A DNA stretch of 64,000 bases from Muricauda sp. MAR_2010_75 (GCF_000745185.1 NZ_JQNJ01000001.1:1077501-1141500), one strand, 5' to 3'. Shown: positions 9,285 through 18,884, counted from the stretch's first letter. A program made the numbers and translations. The notes: generated by a model not told the origin, from the sequence alone.

Positions 9285-9836
9285 TTATTTACTTAACGCT
9301 TCAATCAACTCAGCTTTCTTCATGGAAGAATAACCGGTAATATCCTTAGCCTTGGCCATTTCCTTCAACTCTGCTACAGTTTTGGAGCTCAAGTCTTCAG
9401 TTGCCTTTGCTTTTGGAGCCTCTTTTTTAGGAGCTGCTGCTTTTTTAGCTTCTGCCTTTTTTGGCTCGGCAGCAGGTTTTTCCTCAGTTTTGGCTTTTGC
9501 TGCAGGAGCGGCTTTCTTGGCTCCTTTAGCTAGGATACTTTCAACAACGATCTCAGTCAAATATTGTCTGTGACCGTTTTTCTTTTGGTATCCTTTACGT
9601 CTTTTCTTTTTGAAGACAATTACCTTATCTCCTTTAAGGTGTTTTACAACTTTGGCCTCAACAGCCGCACCTTCTATGACCGGGGCGCCAATGGTAACGT
9701 TTCCGTTGTCATCCAAAAGAAGCACTTTGTCAAAAGTAACTTTTTTACCTTCTTCTGTCTGCAAACGGTGAACGTACACTTTTTGGTCTTTTGCAACTTT
9801 AAATTGCTGCCCTGCCATCTCTACAATTGCGTACAT
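9285..9836 (-). CDS. rplU: 50S ribosomal protein L21 with C-terminal extension
   Basis: Large-subunit protein binding 23S rRNA. Residues 1-103 are a normal L21 (MYAIVEMAGQQFKVAKDQK; RRKGYQKKNGHRQYLTEI). An extra 80 residues follow: an Ala/Lys/Pro-rich linker and a compact end, TVAELKEMAKAKDITGYSS followed by MKKAELIEALSK, resembling the Rho N-terminal/SAP helix-extended-loop fold. The extension nearly doubles the protein. Extended L21 proteins occur in flavobacteria; the role of the tail is unknown. First gene of the rplU-rpmA operon. Confidence 0.97.
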   Translation of the reverse strand: MYAIVEMAGQQFKVAKDQKVYVHRLQTEEGKKVTFDKVLLLDDNGNVTIGAPVIEGAAVEAKVVKHLKGDKVIVFKKKRRKGYQKKNGHRQYLTEIVVESILAKGAKKAAPAAKAKTEEKPAAEPKKAEAKKAAAPKKEAPKAKATEDLSSKTVAELKEMAKAKDITGYSSMKKAELIEALSK

Positions 9837-9886
9837 AATGCGTTAACTTAGATTAATTTATGGTCGCTTTATCAAATTAGCGGGTG

Positions 9887-9916
9887 CAAATATACTGCTA
9901 AATCCTTAATCTACAA
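9887..9916 (-). promoter_or_regulatory. Promoter of rplU-rpmA
   Basis: The minus strand reads TTG at 9916-9914, exactly 19 bases, then TATATTTG at 9894-9887. This fits the flavobacterial TTTG-N19-TAnnTTTG promoter in sequence and spacing and is the clearest promoter in the window. It predicts a leader of about 45-50 bases. Confidence 0.7.
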
Positions 9917-9939
9917 GTATTATATGCCTCTTTGGGGCA

Positions 9940-10386
9940 TTATTTTTTTTGATTGTTTGTGGATTTAAAGAGTTGCATAAAGGAAAGCGTTAAAATCAAG
10001 GTGGTGGCAAACCCCATAATGGCCACTGTAAAGAAAACAATACCTTGAAAGTTTTTATAGTCTTTGGACCATACCTTAGAGAGTTCATCCAGATATGTAC
10101 TGTCCAGCTCCGTGCTATAAAAAGCAAAGAAAATGGTGAACAATAGCGTAGCTATAAACCCAGTGGTGATTCCCGCCGTAAATCCATTTCCGTAGCTAAA
10201 TCCCTTACCTTGTCTAAGCTTGGTGTATTTTATGGTCTCATAAATACCAAAACCGGTAATGACCCCATTGAACAGGCTATAGAAAACATTGGTGTGTTTT
10301 CCCATTAGGGACAAGATTAAAAAATACGCTATAAGAACGGCACTTGTAACTATTCCAAAGCGAATAGGCAGGGTTAAATTTTTCAT
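9940..10386 (-). CDS. DUF4199 membrane protein
   Basis: A 148-residue integral membrane protein with four hydrophobic segments (about 8-28, 37-50, 70-92, 115-140). The sequence YTKLRQGKGFSYGNGFTAGI between helices 2 and 3 matches the DUF4199 family of Bacteroidota. Function unknown. It stands alone between the rplU promoter and the divergent M16 peptidase genes. Confidence 0.8.
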   Translation of the reverse strand: MKNLTLPIRFGIVTSAVLIAYFLILSLMGKHTNVFYSLFNGVITGFGIYETIKYTKLRQGKGFSYGNGFTAGITTGFIATLLFTIFFAFYSTELDSTYLDELSKVWSKDYKNFQGIVFFTVAIMGFATTLILTLSFMQLFKSTNNQKK

Positions 10387-10572
10387 CTCATTTTATTTTT
10401 GATATGATGTTTAATTTACTGAATGTTTACGAATTATCCCATAGATTCTTTTAAAGACTTGCGCCCTATTCATTCCGCTTGTAAATTTTATCCTATATTT
10501 AGCGTAACATCAATCATCAAATCAATACCAACCTCAGTAGTACATCGTACACCAACATTAAAATAACATATC

Positions 10573-11895
10573 ATGAAAAGACATTTACTTTTGGTGCTTT
10601 TCATACTTGCCATGGGTAACTTCATTGCGGCGCAGGAAGTTACCTTTGAAGAGTATGATCTGGAAAATGGCCTGCATGTAATTTTGCATCAGGACAATAC
10701 GGCCCCTGTGGTCACCACTGCCGTTATGTACCATGTGGGATCCAAGGACGAAGATCCACAAAAGACAGGATTTGCCCATTTTTTTGAACATTTATTGTTT
10801 GAAGGCACCAAGAACATTGAACGTGGCGAATGGGATAAGATCGTTACTTCCAATGGTGGAAGGGGCAATGCCAATACGTATTTGGACCGCACCTATTATT
10901 ATGAAACTTTCCCCTCCAACAGTTTGGAAACGGGCCTTTGGTTGGAGTCCGAGCGTTTAATGCATCCCATCATTGGCCAAGTCGGTGTGGATACCCAAAA
11001 GGAAGTCGTTCAAGAAGAACGACGACTTCGCGTGGACAATTCGCCCTACGGTGCTTATTTTGAACAGATCTGCAAGAACCTTTTCATTAAACATCCTTAC
11101 CGATGGGCTGTAGTTGGTTCTTTGGAGCATTTGGCCAGTGCCACTTTGGATGATTTTAAGAACTTCAACAAGACCTATTACGTACCCAACAATGCAGTTT
11201 TGGTTGTAGCTGGTGACTTTGAAACCGAAAAGACCAAGAAAATGATCTCCGATTATTTTGGCCCCATTCCAAAGGGTGCACCTATCGATAGACCCACATT
11301 AAAGGAAGACCCTATTACCTCAACCTTATTTGCCACCTACCATGACCCCAATATTCAGATTCCTGCCATATTCTTGGCATATAGAACTCCAGGGCAAGCC
11401 GAAAGGGATGCTTACATCATCAATATGATTTCTGCCTATTTAAGTGATGGTGAAAGTTCCAAACTTTACAAAAAACTGGTGGATGATAAAAAAATGGCAC
11501 TACAAGTCTTTGCCTTCCCCTTGGATGGTGAGGATTACAGTGCCTATATTTTGGGTGGACTTCCGCTTGGAGAAAATACGATCCAAGACCTCAAGGATGA
11601 AATTGATGCGGAAATATTAAAGCTCCAGACCGACCTTATTTCTGAAAAGGACTATCAAAAACTTCAGAACAAGTTCGAAAACCGTTATGTGAATGCCAAT
11701 AGCAGTGTAGAAGGAATTGCCAACTCGCTCGCTGAAAATTATTTGCTCCGCGATGATACCAACCTCATCAATACCGAGATTGATATTTATCGTTCCATAA
11801 CCCGGGAAGAAATCCGTGAGGTAGCCAAAAAGTACCTAAAAGTGAACCAACGTTTGGAACTGGAATATTTACCTGAACAAAATGATGCCAATTAA
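10573..11895 (+). CDS. M16 family zinc metallopeptidase, catalytic subunit
   Basis: Secreted pitrilysin-family peptidase (440 aa). The signal peptide ends NFIAAQ. The inverted zinc motif HFFEH is at about residues 66-70, with the distal glutamate in KEVVQEERR; both active-site signatures are present. The second half is the non-catalytic M16 C domain. The next gene encodes an M16 protein without the zinc motif, so the two probably form a heterodimer like other two-gene M16 systems. The genes are separated by only one base if the downstream start at 11897 is used. Confidence 0.92.
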   Translation: MKRHLLLVLFILAMGNFIAAQEVTFEEYDLENGLHVILHQDNTAPVVTTAVMYHVGSKDEDPQKTGFAHFFEHLLFEGTKNIERGEWDKIVTSNGGRGNANTYLDRTYYYETFPSNSLETGLWLESERLMHPIIGQVGVDTQKEVVQEERRLRVDNSPYGAYFEQICKNLFIKHPYRWAVVGSLEHLASATLDDFKNFNKTYYVPNNAVLVVAGDFETEKTKKMISDYFGPIPKGAPIDRPTLKEDPITSTLFATYHDPNIQIPAIFLAYRTPGQAERDAYIINMISAYLSDGESSKLYKKLVDDKKMALQVFAFPLDGEDYSAYILGGLPLGENTIQDLKDEIDAEILKLQTDLISEKDYQKLQNKFENRYVNANSSVEGIANSLAENYLLRDDTNLINTEIDIYRSITREEIREVAKKYLKVNQRLELEYLPEQNDAN

Positions 11896-11896
11896 G

Positions 11897-13969
11897 ATGA
11901 AAAAGTATATCCTATTTTCCGTACTGTCGCTTTTTTGGGCAGTAACAAACGCACAGATAGACCGCACCACACCGCCCAAAAAAGGTCCCGCTCCGGAAAT
12001 AAACCTTAAAGAACCTATGCGTTTTGAATTGCACAATGGGCTTAAGGTAATGGTGGTGGAAAACCATAAATTGCCACGGGTCAATATGTATTTGACCATA
12101 GATAACCCCCCTATTTTGCAGGGCGATAAAGCCGGGGTTTCCGATTTGACCTCTGGTATGCTGGGAAAAGGGTCCACCTCCATCCCCAAGGATGATTTTT
12201 ATGAAGAAGTGGATTTTTTGGGGGCTTCCATAAATATTGGCAGTCAAAGCGCATCAGCCAATTGCCTGTCCAAATACTTTCCAAGAATATTGGAACTCAT
12301 GGCCGACGCAGCCCTTAATCCCCATTTTACCCAAGAAGAATTTGAAAAGGAAAAAGAGCAACTCCTCGCCGGACTCAAAAACGAGGAAAAGGATGTTTCC
12401 GCCATTGCAACCCGGGTACAACTGGCCTTGGCTTACGGCAAAAACCATCCGTATGGAGAAATCACTTCGGAAGAAACCGTAAACAAGGTATCCTTGGCCG
12501 ATGTAGAACAATTCTACAGAAACTATTTTGTGCCCGCCAACGCCTATTTGGTGATCATTGGCGATGTTGATTTTGAAAACACCAAAGAACTCGTTACCAC
12601 GAATTTTACACCATGGTCCAAAGCTGTGCCGCCATCGTTCAGTTATTCAAAACCTACGGATGTACAATATACCCAAATCAATTTTGTGGATGCACCCAAT
12701 GCGGTACAATCTGAAGTGGCCGTGGAGAACATCACAGAACTTAAAATGAAAGATGATGACTACTTGCATGCCCTACTTGCCAACAGGATTTTAGGAGGCG
12801 GTTCACAAGGCAGGTTGTACCTTAATCTTAGGGAGGGTAAAGGCTATACGTATGGGGCCTTCTCTGCCATCAGGGACAACAAGTACAGCCCCATACGTTT
12901 TGATGCTGAAGCACAAGTACGAAATGTCGTAACCGATAGTGCCGTGGTTGAAATTTTAAAGGAAATCGACAAGATTATCAGCGAGCCTGTAACCGAGGAA
13001 GAACTCTCCAATGTAAAAGCGGAGTATGCCGGAAACTTTGTCATGGCCTTGGAAAATCCAACAACCATTGCCGCATATGCCCTTAATATTGAAACCGAGG
13101 ATTTGCCAAGCGATTTTTACAAAACTTATTTGGAACGACTTGAAGCAGTTTCTATTGCCGATGTTCAAAAGGCGGCACAAAAGCACCTTACTACCTCAAA
13201 TGCCAGGGTCGTGGTCGTAGGCAAAGGAAGTGATGTCCTGAAAAATCTTGAAAAAGTCACTTTTAAAGGCAAGGAAGTTCCTGTATTTTATTTTGACAAA
13301 TATGCGAACAAAACCGAAAAACCAAAGTACAATGCAGCAATTCCGGAAGGCATGAGCGCCAACGCTGTTTTGGAAAAGTACATTGAGGCCATTGGAGGGA
13401 AGGCCAAACTGGAAGCGGTTGAATCCTACGCCATGGTGGCTGAGGCCGAAGTGCAGGGCACAACCTTGGAGCTGGAACTGAAAAAGACCTCCCAAGACCA
13501 ATTTATGCAAGATATAAAAGTACAGGGCAACTCCATGCAAAAACAAGTTTTGGACGGAGATACAGGCTATATGGTAGTGCAAGGGCAACGCAAAGATCTT
13601 TCCCCTGAAGAAATTGCAAAAATCAAAGAAGAATCAGCCGCTTTTCCAGAGTTGAACTACTTAACAGCGGGCGAAGTTTCTCTGGAAGGTATTGAGCCTG
13701 TCGGAGACAAAAAGGCCTATAAACTGAAGATTACCGATAAAAAAACAGCCTTTTACGATACCGAATCCGGTTTAAAGGTACAAGAAGTATCGGTTGAAGA
13801 AATACAAGGCCAGCAAATGCAGAATATTGTGGGGTTTGATGATTACCAAGAGGTCTCTGGAATCAAATTTCCTTTTAAGTTGACCCAAAGTATGGGACCG
13901 CAAAACTTTGAATTTACCGTGATGGAACTCAAGGTGAATGAAGGAGTAAGTGCTTCAGATTTTGATTAA
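11897..13969 (+). CDS. M16 family peptidase-like protein, zinc motif absent, with C-terminal extension
   Basis: Partner subunit of the preceding peptidase (about 690 aa). The start at 11897 (MKKYILFSVLSLFWAVTNAQ) is preferred to the ATG at 11882, which overlaps the upstream gene and spoils the signal peptide. At the place of HxxEH the sequence reads DLTSGMLGKGS, so it should not bind zinc. After the two M16 domains a region from about residue 480 (EKYIEAIGGKAKLEAVESY) resembles a LolA-like beta fold and is not needed for M16 activity. A terminator follows. Confidence 0.88.
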   Translation: MKKYILFSVLSLFWAVTNAQIDRTTPPKKGPAPEINLKEPMRFELHNGLKVMVVENHKLPRVNMYLTIDNPPILQGDKAGVSDLTSGMLGKGSTSIPKDDFYEEVDFLGASINIGSQSASANCLSKYFPRILELMADAALNPHFTQEEFEKEKEQLLAGLKNEEKDVSAIATRVQLALAYGKNHPYGEITSEETVNKVSLADVEQFYRNYFVPANAYLVIIGDVDFENTKELVTTNFTPWSKAVPPSFSYSKPTDVQYTQINFVDAPNAVQSEVAVENITELKMKDDDYLHALLANRILGGGSQGRLYLNLREGKGYTYGAFSAIRDNKYSPIRFDAEAQVRNVVTDSAVVEILKEIDKIISEPVTEEELSNVKAEYAGNFVMALENPTTIAAYALNIETEDLPSDFYKTYLERLEAVSIADVQKAAQKHLTTSNARVVVVGKGSDVLKNLEKVTFKGKEVPVFYFDKYANKTEKPKYNAAIPEGMSANAVLEKYIEAIGGKAKLEAVESYAMVAEAEVQGTTLELELKKTSQDQFMQDIKVQGNSMQKQVLDGDTGYMVVQGQRKDLSPEEIAKIKEESAAFPELNYLTAGEVSLEGIEPVGDKKAYKLKITDKKTAFYDTESGLKVQEVSVEEIQGQQMQNIVGFDDYQEVSGIKFPFKLTQSMGPQNFEFTVMELKVNEGVSASDFD

Positions 13970-13982
13970 CAAAAAATCAAAT

Positions 13983-14012
13983 AAAAAGGCACCATTGGAG
14001 GTGCCTTTTTTT
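13983..14012 (+). terminator. Rho-independent terminator of the M16 operon
   Basis: AAAAAGGCACC pairs with GGTGCCTTTTT around a 6-nt loop, followed by T residues, 14 bases after the stop. Confidence 0.88.
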
Positions 14013-14071
14013 ATGACCGTACTTCAAATATTTCATACTTCTTAACTAGTTTTGTGTTTAAATACATCAAG

Positions 14072-14491
14072 ATGAGAACACTTTTCTACCTAAGCGCAAT
14101 AACAATTGTTTTATTCCTTTCCTGCAAACAAGAAAAAAAAGCCCCTGAAAGCCCTACACAAATGGAAAAAGTAATGGCCATTCATGATGAAGTAATGCCA
14201 AAAATGGGAAAATTGGGAAAATTAGTGGGAGAACTCAAAGCTAAGGTGGACACCACCGAAATGGGCCAAAAGTACGAAGTCGCCATGAAGGACCTTCAAG
14301 AGGCCAATACCGCTATGATGGACTGGATGAAGGGCTTTGGAGACCGATTTGATTCCGATGAGATATTAAACGGCAAAGAGCTTACCGAAGAAAAACAACA
14401 ATGGCTGGATGAAGAGGAAGAAAAAGTAAAAGTGGTCAAGGAAAAAATAAACGGTAGCATTGAAAGGGCCGAAAAACTCCTCAACAAATAA
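14072..14491 (+). CDS. Small alpha-helical lipoprotein, unknown function
   Basis: A 139-residue lipoprotein. The start at 14072 (MRTLFYLSAITIVLFLSC) gives a clear lipobox; the GTG at 14054 only adds a charged tail. The mature part is Lys/Glu-rich and almost wholly helical, with likely coiled-coil segments (residues 35-80 and 105-135). Similar flavobacterial proteins have been annotated loosely as viral A-type inclusion proteins, a name with no functional value. Monocistronic between two unrelated genes. Confidence 0.7.
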   Translation: MRTLFYLSAITIVLFLSCKQEKKAPESPTQMEKVMAIHDEVMPKMGKLGKLVGELKAKVDTTEMGQKYEVAMKDLQEANTAMMDWMKGFGDRFDSDEILNGKELTEEKQQWLDEEEEKVKVVKEKINGSIERAEKLLNK

Positions 14492-14599
14492 CATTTTTCC
14501 AAATTTTGGTCAACTCAAACTACCTATTTACCAACCCATGTCCTTCTTTTCTCGGCTAGACTTCTATTTTAGGTCAAAATAATTCCTAAAATAGGACGT

Positions 14600-15370
14600 A
14601 TGAATCTTCACGAAAAAGCCTTGGAAATTGTTCATTCTTTTCTGAAAGAGCACAATCTGGAAGATAATTGGGATGAATTAAAATATGACCTCCATTATTA
14701 TCTTGACTATTCTGCAAATAGCATAGAGGATGAGGGAAGGGTTCCTTTGGGTAAATCCAAAATTTGGGGACTCCCCCATTTACCAGATCATATTGAGCTT
14801 TTACCTGAAGAATTTTTTGTTGCTCAGCTTAATTGTGCAGAAATTAAACCTTATGATATTCTGGATATCCTACCTGAAAAAGGCATTCTGTACTTTTTTA
14901 TGGCAGATCCCGGAGATGTTAGGTATGCTTACTTTAATGGCTCCGTTGATCTATTGAAGGCACGCCAATATTCCGAACCTGAAAACCTGCCTTATCAACT
15001 AGAAGAGCTCATGGAATGGTCAGAAACAATGGATTTTGAGAATAACGGGTTTATTGTATTGAGAAAGTTATTATTTGAAGAAATCTTAGGAAATACGTTT
15101 GAAGAACTCGCCACAAAACTGAAAAAAGAGTTGGGGGAAAAGGTAAAAATTCAAGATAGTTTTGATCAAGCAGGGTTACCTTTTAGTTTTGTATTTGGGG
15201 AACCTCTTTTTTGGCAAGATGAAACTTTCTATGATGAGAATCCATCATACAAACCCCTTTTATGTGTTGAATATGCCGAGGGCAACATAAACTTTTTTCT
15301 AAAAGCTGGCACATTGGACATTTCCAAGGACATAAACAATCAAATTGTAGATATTTATTCTGGCACCTAG
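14600..15370 (+). CDS. DUF1963 (YwqG-like) protein
   Basis: A 256-residue cytoplasmic protein with no signal peptide or membrane segment. Pattern features of DUF1963/YwqG are KIWGLPHLPDHIELLPEEF, AQLNCAEIKPYD, GILYFFMADPG and a C-terminal SFVFGEPLFWQ / LLCVEYAEGNINFFLKAG region. Biochemical role unknown. Upstream lies the lipoprotein gene; downstream is gldD on the other strand. Confidence 0.75.
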   Translation: MNLHEKALEIVHSFLKEHNLEDNWDELKYDLHYYLDYSANSIEDEGRVPLGKSKIWGLPHLPDHIELLPEEFFVAQLNCAEIKPYDILDILPEKGILYFFMADPGDVRYAYFNGSVDLLKARQYSEPENLPYQLEELMEWSETMDFENNGFIVLRKLLFEEILGNTFEELATKLKKELGEKVKIQDSFDQAGLPFSFVFGEPLFWQDETFYDENPSYKPLLCVEYAEGNINFFLKAGTLDISKDINNQIVDIYSGT

Positions 15371-15381
15371 TTGCTGAACAA

Positions 15382-15939
15382 CTAATTATCCCATCGCAAG
15401 GTTTCCATTATCCTGCGAATATCGTTTTGTAGATACATAGCTGCAGGGAGAATGGAATCATAGTTGGGCTTGGCATAAAAATAGAGCGATCCGGTAACAA
15501 AATGTTTGGTGCTATCGGTCACATAAAATTGGGATTGGGAGGCTGCATTTCCACTGACCTCATAAAACATACCATATACTTTATCTTCTGGGTTCACAAA
15601 AGGTTGGTCTATGATATTATCTGCCTTACGAACATGCTCATAGGATAATTTTTGGGCATCAATCAACAAAGTGTCCAAATTGCCTTTCACGGGTTTGTAG
15701 GTAAGGTAGATGGAGCCCTTCATCATGGGATAATCCAAAACCAAGGAACAATCCGTGTTCTCTTTTATATTGGAGAGTGTATTTTGATCAAAGGAATAGG
15801 GGCAATCAATATCGGATTCAGCGTAACGGGCCCTTGGATAGTCCAAACGGAGCATGCCCTTAGGTTTAGGCTGCACGTCATCCTTACAGCCAACCATAAA
15901 AATGGCCACTAACAAATAAAAAAAAGGGTTATGCTTCAT
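15382..15939 (-). CDS. gldD: Gliding motility lipoprotein GldD
   Basis: Lipoprotein required for gliding motility, and in studied species for type IX secretion-dependent functions. MKHNPFFYLLVAIFMVGC is the lipoprotein signal. RLDYPRARYAESDIDCPYSF and YFYAKPNYDSILPA are typical of GldD, and the 185-aa length is normal. Its start overlaps the end of gldE by 11 bases, so the genes are translationally linked as in other flavobacteria. The presence of gldD and gldE implies that the organism has the gliding/T9SS machinery. Confidence 0.93.
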   Translation of the reverse strand: MKHNPFFYLLVAIFMVGCKDDVQPKPKGMLRLDYPRARYAESDIDCPYSFDQNTLSNIKENTDCSLVLDYPMMKGSIYLTYKPVKGNLDTLLIDAQKLSYEHVRKADNIIDQPFVNPEDKVYGMFYEVSGNAASQSQFYVTDSTKHFVTGSLYFYAKPNYDSILPAAMYLQNDIRRIMETLRWDN

Positions 15940-17239
15940 GGGGCAGTGTTACTTTTATGCGTTTCAATCTTTTTTTGTCCAGATTCTCTACAATGAACTG
16001 ATAGTTGTTGAAGAACACTTTTTCCCCGCGTTTGGGAAACCCTCCGAAAATCTCCAATACAAACCCGGCTATGGTTTCAGATTCTCCCTTTTTCGACTCA
16101 AATTCCTCCTCATTTTCAATCTTCACCACTCTGTAGAAGTCCTTTAGTGTAGTTTTTCCATCAAAAACATAGTTATAATCGTCCAATTTTGAGAAAACAA
16201 GGTCCTCATCATCAAATTCATCGCTGATATCGCCCACAATTTCCTCAATGATGTCCTCCAAAGTCACAATACCCGATGTTCCTCCGTATTCATCCACCAC
16301 CACCGCCAAGTGGTTCTTTTTATCCTGAAATTCCAACAAGAGATCATCCAGTTTTTTATTCTCCGGAACAAAATAAGGTTCACGGATCAAGGACATCCAA
16401 TTAAAGGCCTTCCGGTCTATGTAGGGCAAAAGGTCCTTCACGTACAGAACACCTAGCACGTTGTCCATATTTTCCGAGAATACGGGAATACGGGAATATC
16501 CATTTTTTTTGATTTCCTGAAGCACCTCCGGGAATTTCATCTTTTCATTAAGGGCAAAAATATCGATACGGGGACGCATGACCTGCTTGGTGTCCGTATT
16601 GCCGAAGGTAACGATCCCTTCCAATATTCGCTGTTCCTCCCTTGTGGTGTCCCCTTCTGAAGCCAATTCCAAGGCTTGTGACAAATGGTTGACACTAAAA
16701 CTGGATTTCTGTTTTCCCAATTTATCTTCCAGAAATAAAGTGGCAGAGCGCATGGGAGCACTCAACGGCGTAAACAGGGTGTTCAACCCTTTTAAGGGCA
16801 GGGCCATAAAATGGGAAAATTGCACCCGGTTTCTATTGGCATAGATTTTTGGTAGAATTTCCCCAAACATCAGAATAAGGAATGTGGCAACCACCACTTC
16901 CAACAAAAAACGCCATGTCCCATCAATGTTTGCAAAAATGGTATTTCCAATGGAACTGAACAGCAGCACAATTCCAATGTTGATGGCGTTATTGGTAATA
17001 AGAATGGTAGCAAGGAGTTTCTTAGGTTTCTCCAATAAATGAACAATCAGTTTTCCACGAGAGGTATCCTTTTCCTGCATTTCGTTCAAATCGGTCTGAG
17101 AGAGACCAAACAGGGCCACTTCGGCGGCCGAGATTAGGGCAGATCCACCTAAAAGAAGCAAAAGCACAACTATTTTTATGGTGAAGATACCATTAACCGC
17201 TGCGAAGAAAAACACCAAACAATGGGGCTCAGGATCCAA
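15929..17239 (-). CDS. gldE: Gliding motility-associated protein GldE (HlyC/CorC family)
   Basis: Membrane protein of the CorC/HlyC family linked to gldD. The start is a TTG at 17239, supported by the family-like N-terminus MDPEP. Order: four hydrophobic segments of the CNNM/DUF21 domain (residues 15-200, with LGGSALISAAEVALFGLS), two CBS domains (RPRIDIFALNEKMKFPEVL; LLLEFQDKKNHLAVVVDEYG), then a CorC_HlyC C-terminal domain. GldE function is poorly defined; ion transport is suggested by homology. Expressed with gldD. Confidence 0.92.
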   Translation of the reverse strand: MDPEPHCLVFFFAAVNGIFTIKIVVLLLLLGGSALISAAEVALFGLSQTDLNEMQEKDTSRGKLIVHLLEKPKKLLATILITNNAINIGIVLLFSSIGNTIFANIDGTWRFLLEVVVATFLILMFGEILPKIYANRNRVQFSHFMALPLKGLNTLFTPLSAPMRSATLFLEDKLGKQKSSFSVNHLSQALELASEGDTTREEQRILEGIVTFGNTDTKQVMRPRIDIFALNEKMKFPEVLQEIKKNGYSRIPVFSENMDNVLGVLYVKDLLPYIDRKAFNWMSLIREPYFVPENKKLDDLLLEFQDKKNHLAVVVDEYGGTSGIVTLEDIIEEIVGDISDEFDDEDLVFSKLDDYNYVFDGKTTLKDFYRVVKIENEEEFESKKGESETIAGFVLEIFGGFPKRGEKVFFNNYQFIVENLDKKRLKRIKVTLPHEA

Positions 17240-17262
17240 ATTGTATTGCTTTAAACTTGTAT

Positions 17263-17742
17263 TTAAAAGGGTAGATCGTCATCCTCTTCAGTATCGTCAA
17301 CCGGCACCTCTGGCACAGCGGATTTAGTCGGATTATCCTGGGGCGGGGGGCCTGATGACTGCTGGGCATTGGCCATACCTGCCTGCCCGGTAGACTGGCT
17401 TTCATTTTTGGTGGTTAAAAAGGTAAAGTCTTGCACATGCACCTCCGTAGTGTACCTCATATTGCCATCCTCACCTTGCCATTGCCTATTTTTCAATCTT
17501 CCTTCCACATAGACCTTATCCCCTTTGCTCAGATACTTTTCACAAATTTCCGCGGCCTTGTTCCTCACAACAATATTGTGCCAATCCGTATTGGTAACCT
17601 TTTCCCCGGTCTGCCTATTGGTATAGGTTTCATTGGTGGCCAAAGGAAATCGAGCAATGCAATTGCCTCCTTCAAAATAGTGAATTTTCACTTCGTCTCC
17701 CAAATGCCCAATCAGCATTACTTTGTTCAATGTTCCGCTCAT
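17263..17742 (-). CDS. ssb: Single-stranded DNA-binding protein
   Basis: Coats single-stranded DNA during replication, repair and recombination. The N-terminal OB fold (residues 1-110: MSGTLNKVMLIGHLGDEV, WHNIVVRNKAAEICEKYLSK) is followed by a Gln/Gly/Pro-rich flexible linker and the acidic tip EEDDDLPF, which recruits partner enzymes. Length 159 aa is usual. It lies between gldE and mutY on the same strand with gaps of 23 bases each, a conserved flavobacterial arrangement. Confidence 0.96.
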   Translation of the reverse strand: MSGTLNKVMLIGHLGDEVKIHYFEGGNCIARFPLATNETYTNRQTGEKVTNTDWHNIVVRNKAAEICEKYLSKGDKVYVEGRLKNRQWQGEDGNMRYTTEVHVQDFTFLTTKNESQSTGQAGMANAQQSSGPPPQDNPTKSAVPEVPVDDTEEDDDLPF

Positions 17743-17765
17743 ATCTCTTTAATTAATCAAAAGTA

Positions 17766-18803
17766 CTAAATTTTAAATTTTTCAATGAAATCTGCAATCA
17801 AAACCGGAACAGGAAAAGCCGTTATTTTCTGCCATGAAATCCCATTGGCCAATAAACCGTCCGTTTTCAGGATCCAAAACTTGGTATGCAAATGCTGATG
17901 GGAAAGTTTGTGCGTGATGGGCTCTGTATTATATAGTGAAAATGATTTTGTTTCAGGAAGGTCGTTTTTTATGGTCAATTTTTTTTTCATTTCATTAGCC
18001 TGAAGCTCTTTTTCCGATTCCAATAAAGGAAATTGATACAGGTTTTGCCATATTCCCCGCCCTTTTCGTTGTTCCATCAAGGTGTTTTCATCCTCATCCA
18101 GAAATACCAAATAATTAAAATGCCGTTCTTTGATTTTCGTCTTGTTCAGTTTTACGGGAAGGACATCAACTTTGTTTTCCTTTAGTGCAACACAACTTTC
18201 CTGCAATGGGCACAAAAGACAATACGGCTTTTTGGGTGCGCATTGTATGGCACCAAATTCCATGATTCCTTGATTATAGTCCCGTACATTTTTGGTTTCC
18301 ATCACCTCTCTGGCCAATTCCTTGAAATATTTGATGCCCTCTGTACTGTTGATGGGAAGTTCCACCCCAAAATATCTTGAGAGTACGCGATACACGTTGC
18401 CATCTACCACAGGTTCCGGCACATCAAAGCAAATGGACGCAATGGCACTTGCCGTATAATCGCCAACGCCTTTTAGAGATTTTAGTCCATTATAGGTAGT
18501 TGGAAAATTTCCATCGAAATCTTCTACAACCATTTTTGCAGTGGCGTGAAGATTCCTTGCCCGGGAATAATAGCCCAGTCCTTGCCATAGCTTCAACACC
18601 TGTTCCTCGGGAGCATTTGCCAAATCACGAACACACGGAAAAGCTTCCAAGAACCTGTGATAGTAGGGCATTCCCTGCACAACCCTTGTCTGTTGAAGAA
18701 TGATTTCAGACAGCCAAATCTTATAGGGATCACGGGTAGAACGCCAAGGAAGTTCACGCTTATTACTATGGTACCACGCTAAAATTTTCTCAGAAAAAGA
18801 CAT
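17766..18803 (-). CDS. mutY: A/G-specific adenine DNA glycosylase MutY
   Basis: Removes adenine mispaired with 8-oxoguanine. The HhH-GPD core carries LKGVGDYTASAIASICF and the catalytic Asp in EPVVDGNVYRVLSRYFGV. The 4Fe-4S cluster loop is C-x6-C-x2-C-x5-C (CAPKKPYCLLCPLQESC), and a NUDIX-like C-terminal domain reads the oxidised guanine. 345 aa, full length. Head-to-head with hup. Confidence 0.96.
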   Translation of the reverse strand: MSFSEKILAWYHSNKRELPWRSTRDPYKIWLSEIILQQTRVVQGMPYYHRFLEAFPCVRDLANAPEEQVLKLWQGLGYYSRARNLHATAKMVVEDFDGNFPTTYNGLKSLKGVGDYTASAIASICFDVPEPVVDGNVYRVLSRYFGVELPINSTEGIKYFKELAREVMETKNVRDYNQGIMEFGAIQCAPKKPYCLLCPLQESCVALKENKVDVLPVKLNKTKIKERHFNYLVFLDEDENTLMEQRKGRGIWQNLYQFPLLESEKELQANEMKKKLTIKNDLPETKSFSLYNTEPITHKLSHQHLHTKFWILKTDGLLANGISWQKITAFPVPVLIADFIEKFKI

Positions 18804-18884
18804 CTAGAAAAATACTATTGCCAAAATGAATGAGTTTATATACTTAAAATTAAAGGCTTTAAACGAAAGATTAATTTTAATTTT

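Noticed and set aside
11882..11899. ATG at 11882 as start of the second M16 gene
   Set aside because: It overlaps the upstream gene and puts five residues before the clean signal peptide that begins at 11897.
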